Assembly (NCBI GenBank): GCA_027475525.1
Contig: JAMWFC010000082.1
Location: forward strand, 620,001-684,000
Direction of reading: 5' to 3'
DNA length: 64,000 nucleotides
Source of the DNA: Macrolepiota albuminosa
Lineage: Eukaryota > Basidiomycota > Agaricomycetes > Agaricales > Agaricaceae
A model generated the notes under the pieces. It did no database searches and was not told where the DNA came from. It saw nothing but the letters and a program-made list of their open reading frames with translations. Each line of letters begins with the position of its first letter. The first letter of the stretch is position 1. The translations under genes were made by a program, and so were the position numbers. Shown here one piece after another: positions 1 to 11,031 of the stretch.

Positions 1-3000
1 ATGCACCCCAGTGGGGACAATTGCAACAGGCGGTGGGCTTTTCACAGCAGCAGCAACAACCAGTGGCAGGCTACCTGCCGCAGCAGCCAGTGATCAGTGG
101 CTATCTGCCACACCAACTCATGCAGGGCAACTTTATGCCCCAAAATGCACCTGTGGGCAGCTATCAGCCCCAACAACCAGTAGCGGGCGCTTATGCGCCA
201 CATCACGCTAAGGGCCAATCCCAGCAACACCAGTACGGGGGGCTTATCAGCCCCCAAGTAGCACCAGGATGGAGGCAGCTTGCCCCCATACTGGCAGGGG
301 GTATAATGGGGGCATATCCTTTGCCCCAGTTTACTGCCCTGGCGTACTACCCTAGCATGGGTGGTGTGCCTGTAACCATGCCGTACCCCCCGGCTTGGAT
401 GGGGGCTTGGGGTGCAATGCCCCAGTACAATGCCTCGTATGAGGTGCTAGCCAAGGGAGGCAAGTCGGCTTCCCTGTCGACCACTGTACCAGTCAACAAT
501 CTAAAGGAATGCTAAGCATCCCTTGCGCAGGCCCCTGCGGCCGAGGCACTGACAGAGAGCCTGGCCAGGCTCTCCTTGTTACAGCAGCTGGAAATGCCGC
601 ACCAATCTGAGCCCAGCTCGGAAGAAGAGTCGCATCCTCAACACAACAAAGGAAAAGCACAGGCTGTTGAGCCCAGTCTCAACCAGGACTCTTAGTCCTC
701 GCTACTCTCCTCCAATGCCTGGGGGACAATGGGTATGATATACCCACAGAGTCGTCATTCCTCCGCAATGCAGAGGCGGTCATCCTCATCAGCTGGATGA
801 TGAACAACATGGATTATATGCACGCTCAGTGCAAAACTGATCTCCTTGCCCTATTGGCTGCTTACAAGCGGCAGACTACATCCCCGAGTCAGGATACTGA
901 CTCCAGCAAAAGGGCACATCGGCAAGGAGTGGACGTGCCCTCCTGCTTGACTCAGTTGAGCATTGTTGTCTCCAGCCGGGAGCCTGGTCTAGGGCGGGAC
1001 ATCCTTCCCTATGAAGATGCCCCTGCTCCAGCTGCCCCCCAGCTCATCTGAGGTCGCATCTTTGTGACCATTATCCATGGTATCCACCATGCACTCTGGG
1101 GAGCAGAGTTTCAGGGGCGTTAGCACACACCCCACTGAGGCTAAGGCCTCGCAACTCCAAAAGGATTGTCGGAGTAAGCAACTGGAAGGGCACGCATACA
1201 TCAATGTGCACTTCTCCAAGGATGCTCTGAAAGGGGCCCCAGGGGCTAACATCCCCTTCTTACCCGCAATACTGGTAGAGGGCCCACCAGCCCGATTTCC
1301 ATGGTGTGCGTGGGCAATGGACCCACATTCGGACAAGTCTGTGCCAGAGAGGCTGCCATCTCTGCCCTCCAATGACAAATGATATGAGGAGCCTGAAGAG
1401 GCTCGTATGGAATCTCCTGTGCTGCATGAGACAGCAGCACAATGTATGGCACACAAATGGCGCAACAGCAATTGATGGGCCAAGATGGACCATTGGGCGC
1501 AGAACAGCGCCAAAAAAGGAGCTGCCCTCCTTGAGGACAAAACCAGGCGCATCTCTGATGCGCTCGGTGTGGTGATCTATTGTGATCACACTATTGAGCA
1601 CCAGAACTCATTCTTTGGCACGGGGTTATCTCCCCAGTTCTATTGGTCACCAGTGACCAATACTATCTTTGTCGGGCAAGAAGCCCACGCAGCCAGGGCC
1701 TTTGAGGCCAATAAAGAGGGCAACGCCATGCAGACGCCCCACAACAGCAAGGTATACCAAGTGGCACCTCACAGGTTTCCCTGCAGTCCTCAAGAGCTCT
1801 GCAGGCTCCATTTACTGGTGAACAACCAGTTTATGCTGATTTGTCAGCATCAGTTGGGCTATTTACTGCTCAACAAATTCAAACAGGTGACGCTGAACTG
1901 CCACCCTACTGCCCAAGACAGAGCCATGTCTCAATTGCTTGACAAGGCCCCATATAAGACTATTACAGTACCCTTCATGAGCTCTGAGGAGCGGGAGAAC
2001 GTCCCACAAATGATTGTGCCTACGCAGATCTATCGCCGCAAGGAGGGTGGAAGACTGGCCTTTGTCAGTCTGACTCTCCCTGATCTAAAGCAGCCGTTTG
2101 CTTTGGACTACCTGGGCTCATATGCCCTCCTCTATGGGCGTCCTGAGATGCCCAACGTATGGACTGGTCTGGCCATGGACCGTGCCATGTGCATTCATTG
2201 GCGCAGCCTCTTTGGGTTTGCACTTGTGCATGCGCTCAGCACCAGCTGCCCCTCCAAGACCACGGTACACAAGTACCTGGCCTATGTCTTTGCAAGGCCA
2301 GGCCTCTACAAAGAGGCCATGGCCAAATATGAGGCAGCTATGGGGCAAGCCTTTGTGCCCCTTCACGCCAATGACCCTAACTTTGAGGCTCAGGCTGTGG
2401 ACATTCCAGAAGCATCAGCTTCTGTGTTCACCACTTCGGATGCATTATGCATCCTTCTCCACAATCAAATTCTGGTCAGCTGGGCTGACCATGCTTATAC
2501 CTATGGGGTCACCTACTTGGCCCACATCTTCTTCAGTGACAGCCAGCTCTACAACAAGGCGGCTGCCATTGATGATGAGAGGCTGCAACGCCTCAACCAT
2601 TACAGGACACCCCAGTCCATTGCTCAGTGAGATGGGTGGCGCAAGGCCACCATTGGCAATCAACAGCGCCTTATGCTCCAGCAGCAGGATAGTTGTTGTG
2701 CTTACAATGACACACTCACAAAGGGGATGTATCTCCTCATTGGGCAAGACATTCATGCCCGCGAGCTCTGGACGTGCCAGTACCCATCCGACAATGGGGA
2801 TCTTCCTGATCCCCAACCATCTATGCCAGGGCCAGTCATCGACCCCACTCTGACACTGTCCCCTCTCCAGAACTACGACAATTCACTGCCTGTAGCAGGG
2901 CCATTGGGCACTTCCTATGAGCCCACACCTGAGGATGAACTCCTTGACTACAACATGGACGACACGACTGCCGATCCATTCCGGGAGCCTGAGGACTCTC

Positions 3001-3035
3001 CAATTGCCCCCATCCCTGACTTACTGATGGCCTGA
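1..3035 (+). pseudogene. ORF X copy 1: extra 3' ORF of a Ty3/gypsy element, broken
   Basis: This is a degraded long ORF read in shifting frames, open mainly at 21-515, 797-1051, 1077-1382, 1485-2630 and 2673-3035. The N-terminal part is rich in Gln, Pro, Gly and Tyr. The C-terminal part from about 1485 is a well-preserved 381-residue block, followed after one stop (2628-2630) by a short tail starting DGWR and containing YLLIGQD. The same protein, with matching order of blocks, is found on the minus strand at 26323-29433 and, more diverged, at 40378-43157. In those two copies it lies just downstream of a gypsy integrase and chromodomain, so this copy is inferred to be the 3' end of a gypsy element whose gag-pol is outside the window. 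An LTR follows at 3081. No known domain was recognised, and no signal peptide or membrane segment was seen. Confidence 0.7.
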
Positions 3036-3080
3036 CCGTTGGAGTATTTTGAGACCGTAGTTTGGTCTAATTGGGGGGTG

Positions 3081-3314
3081 TGTAGCGTAGTCTGCTATGT
3101 GGCGCCGGCCACATAGCTTATACTTACAGTACTAGTTAATATTATATTATATTTATTATAATATAATATTATTAATTACATTGTTATAAATAGTTGTACC
3201 AGCTGCTTACTAAGCAGCTTATTTTGTGTTTATACTACATAGTCAATAGACTGGACTGGTCTGATTCTGTGCAGTGTGAACTTTAAGCTCTCACCCAACT
3301 GTAACTTCGTTACA
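3081..3314 (+). repeat. 3' LTR of the gypsy element carrying ORF X copy 1
   Basis: The segment starts TGTAGCGTAG and ends CGTTACA, and is preceded by a purine tract (TTGGGGGG, 3071-3078) as expected for a polypurine tract next to a 3' LTR. It is homologous, in reverse orientation, to 26055-26277. Both contain the same AT-rich centre and the motif around CTGCTTACTAAGCAG, a short palindrome. The 5' LTR of this copy is not in the window. Confidence 0.75.
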
Positions 3315-3549
3315 TTTGCTCTGGATGCATTGCCATTCTGTCTATTGTTATTTCTTTGCAACTCTATGTTGTGATTCCTTTTATCATCATCTTCCCACTA
3401 GCAATTGTATTTACTTTGTTTACTATTTATTTTTTTCTACATTACATATGTACAATGTCATTCCATGTATTCTATTATGTTGTTTTACTTGATCTTTTTT
3501 TACTGATTTAAATGTAAATTTTGATGAGTGCATATATTGTATGATCATC
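3315..3549. other. AT-rich spacer, no gene seen
   Basis: Low-complexity T-rich sequence between the gypsy LTR and the copia insertion. It was continuous with 8338 onward before the copia element inserted, because the target duplication TCATC lies on both sides. Confidence 0.5.
3545..3549. repeat. Target-site duplication TCATC (left)
   Basis: Perfect 5-bp match to 8338-8342, immediately outside the two LTR ends. Five bases is the usual size for copia integrase. Confidence 0.9.
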
Positions 3550-3851
3550 TGACGAAGGGACGTCTCGGATGTGCGTGAGGAAGGTCGCGGTCAGCGCAGT
3601 CAGACGACGATGAAATCTCGACTCAGTATTCACAGGAAACTGGAGTTCAACGTAACAAGTTTAATTATGTACCGTACGGACAGAATAACACTATTGTGCT
3701 CACCTGGAGTTCAACGTAACAAGTTGAACTCCATGTGGGCGAACATGAATTGAAAAACTGTGGTCCTTTGCTACTGTTGGCGCCAGTGGGTCCAACGATA
3801 AGATGAGGATCGAGGAATTAATCGCGTGAGTGCAAATGCAAACTTTCATCA
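3550..3851 (-). repeat. 3' LTR of the copia element
   Basis: 302 bp, TG...CA ends, nearly identical to 8036-8337. In element orientation this is the downstream LTR. An open 60-codon frame inside it is present in both LTRs and is not considered a gene. Confidence 0.93.
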
Positions 3852-3870
3852 CTCCCACTTGACGAGATCT

Positions 3871-5889
3871 TCACCTGCTTATGACTCCCAGCGCGTTACG
3901 GAATATCTCGAAGCTCTCGCGTGGGAGGGACTTCGTGAATATGTCAGCTAGCATGTTTTTCGTAGAGCAATAACGCAGGTCGATTTCTTTTAATTCAACG
4001 CGTTCACGTAGAAAGTGGTGTCGGATGTCGATATGCTTGGCTCGTGAGTGTGCGACTGGGTTTCGCGCCAACGCTATGCAGCCTTGATTATCTGCGTGAA
4101 TGACCGTGGCGTGAAGCTGAGGGTATCCGAGGTCCTCAAGAAGTGTGCGAAGCCAGATGGCTTCTTTGGTGGCATTTGATGCCGCCATGTACTCGGCTTC
4201 GACCGTTGATAGGGCGACCGTGGGCTGTTTTTTAGCTGACCACGATACGGATGATCCTGCCACGTCGAATACGAACCCACCAATGGAACGGCGCGAGTCT
4301 ATATCTTGTGCCCAATTGGAGTCCGTCCAACCGACAAGATCCACTTCTTGGCTCCCACTCCTTCCAAACACCAGTGCGAAATCGGCAGTGCCTTTCAGGT
4401 ATCGTAGGATTCGTTTTGCGGCTTCGAGGTGAGTCTTCCCGGGATTGCCGCCATATTGTGCGATGATTCCCACAGAGTATTGAATGTCGGGCCGCGTCTG
4501 AGTTGCGTACAGCAACGCGCCGACGATTTCGAGGTACTTTAGGCCGTTTGCGAACTTTGCGTATTCCGAACGCTCTTTTTCGGTTTTTGGTGACTGTGAG
4601 GTCGATAGGATTTGCTTGGTGGCAGAGGGCGTGGATACGGGTGCGCATTCAGACATACCAAAGCGTGCAAGGACTTGATGAATATATGCTGTTTGGTTTA
4701 GAGAAATGGTGCGTAACTGTCTGTTCCGCTTAACTTGGATGCCTAAAATGTATTTTAGTTCTCCTAAGTCGGACACTTCAAACTCGGCAGATAGTTCGGA
4801 TTTGAACTTCTGCAGGGTTGCAACATTCTTTGCGGTAAGAGCCATGTCGTCGACATATACCAAGACCAGCATTATTATCTCACCGTCCCTTTTCAGTATG
4901 TAGAGGCAATCATCTGCCTGGCTTTTTTCAAAGCCAGCTTTTGACATTGCCTCATCGAGCTTTGTTTTCCATTGCCGTCCCGCTTGTTTCAGCCTGTAGA
5001 GTGGCTTCTTTAGTTTTAGGTAGCCACCGGTTTTACCCTCAATAATCACTCCTTCGGGTATTGTCATGTATATTTCTTCATCGAGGTCTCCGTGAAGGTA
5101 AGCTGCGACAATGTCAACTTGATGTAGTTCCCAGTCCTTGCAGGCGACGACGGACAATAGGGTTCGCAGGGTGGTGAATTTGGCAACCGATGAGAATGTT
5201 TCCGTGAAGTCTTGGCCGTAGACTTGTGAAAAACCTTTTGCGACGATACGAGCCTTGTGCTTGGTGACATTTCCGTTGCCATCGCGTTTCACGCGGAACA
5301 CGATGCGGCTCCCGACAGCTTTTCGGCCTTCAGGGAGCATTGGAATCCACTCAAAAGTGCCGGTCTTTTGTAAAGTCTTGTACTCAGTCGCAATTGCCTC
5401 CTCCCACTGCTTTGAGCAAGTGGAGGACATAGCTTCACGGTAAGTTTTCGGTTCATTTTCCTCAAAAGCAACGTAGGCCCGGTGTTGACCCTCATGCTCT
5501 TCTTCAGACGATTCGTCACCCATAGGTACGACACCGTAGCGTTCAACTTGACGGCGAGTGCGTGTAGGGTGGTCTCTTGGAGGTAGGCTGGGCTTAAAAA
5601 CTCTCGGTACTTCAGGGGCTGATGTTGGTGTAGGTTCGGAGGCTGTAGGGGGGGCTTGCGGAACTGGCGTTTCAGCAGGTCTGGATGCAGGATCGGTGGG
5701 AACAGGGTGGGCGTTGACAATGTCCTCTGGGACCAGTGCCGTTAGTTCTTCTGTGGATGGTGCATTTCCACGTGTTTCGAATTCTGCAAGGTCTCCGGGA
5801 CTTTCATCCTCCACGAAACGTACGTCTCTGGCAGTGATGAGCTTCCCAGTTTCAACGTCCTCGAGTCTATAGCCTTTTGTTTCGTCAGT
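3871..5889 (-). CDS. Copia Pol, C-terminal half: reverse transcriptase and RNase H
   Basis: This is the downstream half of the copia polyprotein. It lies in the same frame as the upstream half and is separated from it only by the TAG at 5890-5892; the first Met after the stop is at 5814. A Pro/Ser/Thr-rich linker comes first. The RVT_2 reverse transcriptase follows, with the family block AAYLHGDLDEEIYM and the catalytic YVDD box in LVLVYVDDMALT. Then comes a Ty1-type RNase H, with DSNWAQD, STVEAEY and ADNQGCIALARNP. It ends 20 bp from the 3' LTR. RT copies the element RNA into cDNA and RNase H removes the RNA. All catalytic boxes that I can see are intact, so only the stop separates this from a working enzyme. 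Confidence 0.9.
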   Translation of the reverse strand, partial: TDETKGYRLEDVETGKLITARDVRFVEDESPGDLAEFETRGNAPSTEELTALVPEDIVNAHPVPTDPASRPAETPVPQAPPTASEPTPTSAPEVPRVFKPSLPPRDHPTRTRRQVERYGVVPMGDESSEEEHEGQHRAYVAFEENEPKTYREAMSSTCSKQWEEAIATEYKTLQKTGTFEWIPMLPEGRKAVGSRIVFRVKRDGNGNVTKHKARIVAKGFSQVYGQDFTETFSSVAKFTTLRTLLSVVACKDWELHQVDIVAAYLHGDLDEEIYMTIPEGVIIEGKTGGYLKLKKPLYRLKQAGRQWKTKLDEAMSKAGFEKSQADDCLYILKRDGEIIMLVLVYVDDMALTAKNVATLQKFKSELSAEFEVSDLGELKYILGIQVKRNRQLRTISLNQTAYIHQVLARFGMSECAPVSTPSATKQILSTSQSPKTEKERSEYAKFANGLKYLEIVGALLYATQTRPDIQYSVGIIAQYGGNPGKTHLEAAKRILRYLKGTADFALVFGRSGSQEVDLVGWTDSNWAQDIDSRRSIGGFVFDVAGSSVSWSAKKQPTVALSTVEAEYMAASNATKEAIWLRTLLEDLGYPQLHATVIHADNQGCIALARNPVAHSRAKHIDIRHHFLRERVELKEIDLRYCSTKNMLADIFTKSLPRESFEIFRNALGVISR

Positions 5890-8031
5890 CTACCAGCCGA
5901 TCATGCGGCACTTGACTGATGTAACCTCTAGCTTCCCCCCACGGACCTTTTTAGGAATATTAGCGTATCCAATAGACCCAAATATCCGTAAGTGAGAGAC
6001 ATCAGGTTTCCGACCTGTCCAGGCCTCCTGAGGTACCATTCCATCCAGAGCGCGTGTTGGTGAGCAATTTCGAATGTGGGCTGCATACATGAGTGCCTCG
6101 CCCCAGTAACGCAGGTCCATTCCGGCGGAGTGCAGCATGCAGCGAACCATTTCAAAGAGCACAGCAATAGCTCTTTCTGCTATCCCGTTTTGCTCCGGAG
6201 TGTAAGGAACCGTTGTTTCATGAAGAACTCCATTACGACGGCAAAATTCGGTGAGCAGTTCTTTCAAGAACTCCGTTCCTACATCTGAGCGTATCCGTTT
6301 TAGCTTTAACCCTGATTGCCTTTCTAACATCGCAATTATATCCCGTAACGCAGCACTAGCCTCGCTTTTCAGTCTCAATAGTTGGCAGACTTTGAACCGA
6401 GAGCTGACTTCGACAATGACCAGGGCGTACCGCATCCCTGTCCATGTCTCAACGGACATTGGACCAGTAAGATCGACTACGATGAGGCCCATTTTCTCAT
6501 AAGTGGTAATGCTCGTATGGGGGAGAGGTGTGCGATGTGATTTGCCAAGGGCACAGCCCTCGCAAATGTGGTCGAAAGTGGTAGGAGATGTAATGGTAAG
6601 GCCCGTTACCATATTTTTCCGTCGCATATCCCTGATTGCATCGTGGTTCAAATGTCCTAGGCGACGATGCCATAGACGGAGGCTCCCACTCGCGACGTAA
6701 GCAGACTCATTTTGAATTGCAATGCAGGCAATATGATACAAGGTGCCAGTGCTACCCAATAGTGACGCACGGAATAACTCTTCCCCACTCTTCGATATGA
6801 TTAGTCCAGTTTCAGATCCCTCCGTGTAACTTTTGTAGGTTGCACCCTGACGTTGCAGGGTTCCGAAACTAACAAGATTGGCAGCGATCTTTGGAACATG
6901 GAGAACATTAGTCAAGGTGACTATTTTTGGACCATTTGGCAACTGTGTTTGAAATTTCACAGTCCCACACCCCGCAACAGGTATGTTACGGGCGTCTCCC
7001 ACTGAAATCCAGTCATTGTCTGAATTGGTGGTCACTGATGTGTACGTGACGAAGAACGATGGGTCAAAAAACATGTGTGACGTTGCACCAGAATCGAGGA
7101 GCGCATCGCCGGTGTGATCAAGTTTTCCGGCCATATACACTTGCCCAGGTTCACGGGAAAGTTCTCGGAGGTCAGTGACAGCAAGGTGCGCAGCTTTTGA
7201 ACCGTCATTAGCTCCCTTTTTCTTCTCATCCTCAATGCGTTTAGGGCACTTGTTAATCCAGTGTCCAAGTCCCTGACAGTAGCGACATTTGTCATCAGCT
7301 GCCGGCTTCCGACCTTTCTTCTTGCCATCGGACTTCTTTGAGGCAAGCAGAGCTGTCTCACTCTCTTTCTCACGAAATCGACGGTTGTATTCAGCTTGGA
7401 GTCGAGTTGACACGTCCTCAGGGGTGAGTTTCTCCAATCCGAATAGCTGAATTTTAATGAGGTCCCATGACGATGTGCGTGGCAATGAGAGCACGAGCGC
7501 GCGGGCGACATGAATGTCGGGGAGTTCCTCGCCAGCCGCTGTGATCTTATTCTTGATGTCAAGCATCGCGGCGATGTGGTCGGCCATACTGGTGCCATCA
7601 GCGTATTTTCGAGTGTAAAGTTCTTCGAAATAGTAATGCACGTTAATCTTTTGCTGATTTGTGACATGTAGTGCCTTCCAGCCATCCCACATGGCTTTCG
7701 CAGTTTTCTTGTCGGATACGTGAGGCCACTGGGAGCTCTCAGCCGCAGATTTCATCAAGCCTTGTGCTGCCTGATCCCGCAACGTCCACTCAAGGTGTTC
7801 TTTCTTTTCAACCTTCCAGATGGCTTCATCCGGACCCTCAGGTTTCGTGCTCGACGGTTTTGAGGGCTGCTCTTCGTCGCCAGTGACGATGAGCCAGAGG
7901 TAGCGAGACTGCAGGGTGGCCTTCATATGCTCGGCCCACAGTGCGTAGTTTTCGCCGTTGAGTTTCGGGAACTTGAATGCATCTCCAGAGCTGGACGATG
8001 CAGCATTGAGTAGACCGCTTGCGGGGCCCAT
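5890..8031 (-). pseudogene. Copia Gag-protease-integrase half, ended by a premature TAG
   Basis: 713 codons from ATG 8031 to TAG 5892-5890. In order: a copia Gag domain (about residues 15-230), a CX2CX4HX4C zinc knuckle (CRYCQGLGHWINKC), an aspartic protease with LLDSGATSHM, the pre-integrase block LWHRRLGHLNHDAI with its Zn-binding HHCC pattern, and the integrase core. The frame stops within the block that follows the integrase core and resumes in the same frame at once, so the product as it stands would lack RT. The start codon lies inside the primer-binding site, five bases from the 5' LTR, so there is almost no leader. A suppressor tRNA or readthrough could still give full-length product, but a recent null mutation is simpler. 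Confidence 0.9.
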
Positions 8032-8035
8032 AACC
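8024..8035 (-). promoter_or_regulatory. Primer-binding site complementary to initiator tRNA-Met anticodon arm
   Basis: Directly inside the 5' LTR the minus strand reads GGTTATGGGCCC. This is the complement of the anticodon stem-loop of eukaryotic initiator tRNA-Met (GGGCCCAUAACC), the half-tRNA primer known for Drosophila copia. The gag ATG is the complement of the CAU anticodon. The same sequence follows the other copia LTR at 24613. Confidence 0.8.
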
Positions 8036-8337
8036 TGACGAAGGGACGTCTCGGATGTGCGCGAGGAAGGTCGCGGTCAGCGCAGTCAGACGACGATGAA
8101 ATCTCGACTCAGTATTCACAGGAAACTGGAGTTCAACGTAACAAGTTTAATTATGTACCGTACGGACAGAATAACACTATTGTGCTCACCTGGAGTTCAA
8201 CGTAACAAGTTGAACTCCATGTGGGCGAACATGAATTGAAAAACTGTGGTCCTTTGCTACTGTTGGCGCCAGTGGGTCCAACGATAAGATGAGGATCGAG
8301 GAATTAATCGCGTGAGTGCAAATGCAAACTTTCATCA
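8036..8337 (-). repeat. 5' LTR of the copia element
   Basis: 302 bp, TG...CA ends, nearly identical to 3550-3851. In element orientation it carries the promoter. Confidence 0.93.
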
Positions 8338-8342
8338 TCATC
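8338..8342. repeat. Target-site duplication TCATC (right)
   Basis: Matches 3545-3549 exactly. Confidence 0.9.
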
Positions 8343-8734
8343 AAAGAATCTGATGAGCAGCATGTTGCACATCAATGTGCTTGTCAATGCAATAGGTGTT
8401 TTTAATATGTCTTTCTACAGAAATACTCAAAGATTATCTAATCTATATTTTCCAAGGAACATTTAAAGCAAAGAATTTTTGCTTGAAAACACTTGAAAGA
8501 AATACAATAATGTAAACATTATTTACTTCTTGAGAAAAACAATTTAGAAATTGAATAATGTGTTTCTAACAGGTTTTTCTCAAGAAACCCCAGGTTTTGA
8601 CTTGGCTTCCTGTGCGATAAGTTCAAGTGTAGTAGATCTTCCAGGGGCTGCCAGCATATGCTTAGCCCTGGACAAGTTGCAGTCAATTGATAGGACAGAA
8701 CATGTCCCAATGGTAAACAATATGATTTGCTTGT

Positions 8735-8956
8735 TTTCTGGCATGATTTATTTCAGCAGATCCATCCTGCCTGTCTGTCAAAGAAGCAACCAACATTTTG
8801 CAGAAGTCAGCGGCTAAATTTAATAGATCTAACTCTTTATAGCCTGAAAACTAGGTTACAATTCGTTGGTGATCTCTATCTACATCATGAACATGAATAA
8901 CCATGTTAAGATCTGCAAGGCCTACGCTATGCTAGTAGGATTAAGTGCCAAATCTC
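8735..8956 (+). repeat. Left arm of inverted repeat flanking the APH-like gene
   Basis: About 220 bp matching the reverse complement of 11032-11217 with scattered substitutions and small indels. Shared blocks include TTTCAGCAGAT, GCGGCTAAATTTAATAGATC and CTACGCTATGCTAGT. In the right arm the minus strand encodes an open stretch including FSRSILPVKEATDIVQRL. Here that reading is broken by a 4-bp insertion, so this looks like a fragment of a duplicated gene, not a MITE. 8343-8734 between the copia element and this arm shows nothing I can name. Confidence 0.7.
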
Positions 8957-9080
8957 TTCACACTCCGGCTCGGCCCGTAACACGTGATGATTTTAATTCG
9001 TTCGTCCATTGCCACACAACATCAACATCTTTCTAGTTCGTTGTTTTGAACATTCTGAAACAAACCTCTACTGCTTTATA

Positions 9081-10036
9081 ATGCCGGTATGTCTTCCATT
9101 TTCATGCTTTGAGGTGACTAATCTATCTCTGTGAAGAATATTCCTCCTAAGCGTTCCAAGCTCTTTAGGAGAATATCGTGGTTCATCCTGGAGGAAATCA
9201 TCATGGGGCTCCTGCTGTACTGCTACGGTAGATACTGCACGTTCTTCAAAATACCGTATCCTTTCGAGCCAATCCTGAACATTTACGCCATGCCGTTTAA
9301 TACTGTCCTGAAGTATGGAGACCGCACTCGTGAGGAAGAAGCGCTTTCCATGAAACTTGCTCACTCTCTCGGGCTTCCTGTCCCAAGGGTTCTATTTTAT
9401 GCAATCTGTCCATACGCAGAAGTTGGTGCAATCTGGATGACGCGTGTACCAGGTCAACTCTTGTCGCAGGTGTGGCAAGACCTTTCTGATGACGAACGAT
9501 CTACGATTATGGGCGAGTTACACCAATGTCTCCTTCGTCTGAGGGAGTGCGAAAATCCTCGCAGCCCAGAGATATCTTCTATCACTGGCACATACATCAA
9601 AACCTTCCGCGCTTGTGATGGTGTAATTCCCCCATGCTCTGACAAGTCAGAATTCTTCCGATATCTTGTGCGCGCTCGGATCCATACAAATTGTGATCAA
9701 CCGGTCAAGAGCCAAGCGGAATTCGATGAAGGGACGAAGAAAATTGAACGTCTAGCAGATATGTCGCATTCCATTGTGTTTGCACATGGCGACCTTATGC
9801 GGCACAATATCCTCGTGAAAGACGGACATATCTCCGGTATCATTGATTGGGAGTGTGCGGGATGGCTTCCAGAATATTGGGATTATACTACTATGACCAT
9901 TCGTGGGTTTGGGACGCCTTCGTTGTGGCACTCTTCCATCTATGACAACCCTGCTTTCAAGTATCACGAGGAGCTGACATGTGATTTCGCTCTCGCCTCT
10001 TCCACGCAATCATCTTTTCCTCGTTATTTACCATAG
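9081..10036 (+). CDS. APH-fold phosphotransferase (kinase-like) family protein
   Basis: Predicted as join(9081..9086, 9137..10036), 301 aa. A two-codon first exon is followed by a 50-bp intron (GTATGT donor, TGACTAAT branch-like site, AG at 9136). Without this intron no ATG gives the conserved start before 9203. The protein matches the aminoglycoside phosphotransferase/choline kinase fold (PF01636). It has an N-lobe with KYGDRTREEEAL, the catalytic loop HGDLMRHNILV near residue 218 (Brenner-type HxDxxxxN) and the metal-binding segment IIDWECAGW near residue 237, followed by the WDY motif. Fungal genomes carry many such paralogues of unknown substrate, so no reaction beyond ATP-dependent phosphotransfer is claimed. 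The gene lies between inverted repeats 8735-8956 and 11032-11217. Confidence 0.8.
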
Positions 10037-10410
10037 CCATTTCATTTGAATGACTTGTGCCCACACAACGTCATGAATCCCCATTTTCTTGTTCAGATCA
10101 TCTAATATTGTTGTTGAACACACTTTCACCACTGAACAAGGTACAATAACACGTTTCACGATCTGCCGATGATATCGGATTCCACTCTTTTCCCCATTAT
10201 CCCATGCCAACCAAGCCTGTGAATTGTTTTCCATCGATAACAAGGACCCGCGCGTCTGGTTTAAATGCACCAGACCTCATATTTAAAGCACTCGCATATC
10301 GCATCGATTATACAGCCTCCTGCTTCCATAGTCATTTGACCCTTTATCCATACCTGCCAATTTGTGCGTGTTATTCTTGCGTATTCAACGTCTCTTATCG
10401 ACTTTTGACA
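10037..10410. other. Intergenic, no gene seen
   Basis: Spacer between the APH-like gene and the broken gene beginning at 10411. No feature could be supported. Confidence 0.4.
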
Positions 10411-10971
10411 ATGAGCTCCTCAGAGCCAGAGACATGAATAGTTCTGGAAGCTTCATTGACGGCGGTATCTACGTTAGCGCCTTTCTAGGTTTGGAACCGG
10501 GGAAAGCCCATTGGGGATTGTACCACCACTACGAGTCACAGTGGATAAAGAGAAAGGATGGCCAGGTTATGTATGTCCCAAGAGGCCATAAATACCATAT
10601 CACGGGTTTGCAAAGCGGGACGTTTCTCCCTGCTCATGGGCAAACCTCCGGTGTTCTCACTTCGATGTCCTTGATTGGTTTGATGCTCATTGGGATTGTC
10701 CCGACTCAGTACTCAGTATTCGGCATCTTTGGATACTGAGATCCGTTCATTTGACGACTTGGTCAGCACCACACCTGGCATCAACTGTCAGAGTTGGGTC
10801 CTGGACACTGTTCAACGGCTTACGGATCAAGGCTTCCTACGAACCTCATCTACGCGTCAACAAATCCAGAACGAAATACAGCAATTCATTGACCGCAACT
10901 GGAACAGCGCATCTGAGGCTCAGAAGCCACGCCCGATCGATCGATCGCGCCTGTTTGACTTTGACAACTGA
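10411..10971 (+). pseudogene. Unknown protein gene with apparent frameshifts
   Basis: Three frames join to give one protein-like sequence. A short start at ATG 10411 runs into TGA after eight codons. A central block at 10434-10739 reads through IYVSAFLGLEPGKAHWGLYH and HKYHITGLQSGTF. A C-terminal block from about 10700 to TGA 10971 contains DTEIRSFDDLVS and IQQFIDRNW. I see no GT-AG intron of normal length that would join the central and C-terminal blocks, so a +1 shift near 10700 is the simplest reading; a second shift near 10434 is likely. The sequence looks like one of the many small uncharacterised agaric proteins, but I do not recognise a named domain. A sequencing error is possible. Confidence 0.5.
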
Positions 10972-11031
10972 TCTTCGAGTTCGTCTTCGTGTACCGTAAC
11001 AGCCGTCCCAGTCCATTCTACTACTTAATCC

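Larger units (their letters stand above)
3550..8337 (-). mobile_element. Complete Ty1/copia LTR retrotransposon (4788 bp)
   Basis: The element has two 302-bp LTRs (3550-3851 and 8036-8337) that differ at one position that I can see (a T/C difference near 3576 versus 8062). It has a perfect 5-bp target duplication TCATC (3545-3549 and 8338-8342), a primer-binding site at 8024-8035 and a gag-pol frame covering almost the whole interior. Domain order on the minus strand is Gag, zinc knuckle, protease, integrase, RT, RNase H, which is the copia order. The only visible defect is one in-frame TAG at 5890-5892. Near-identical LTRs and a clean target duplication point to a recent insertion. Confidence 0.95.

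Noticed and set aside
1..3035. ORF X as a retroviral-type envelope protein
   Set aside because: It has the env position only; no signal peptide, fusion segment or membrane anchor is visible.
3571..3753. Identical 60-codon frames at 3571-3753 and 8057-8239
   Set aside because: They lie inside the two copia LTRs and are identical because the LTRs are; no protein evidence.
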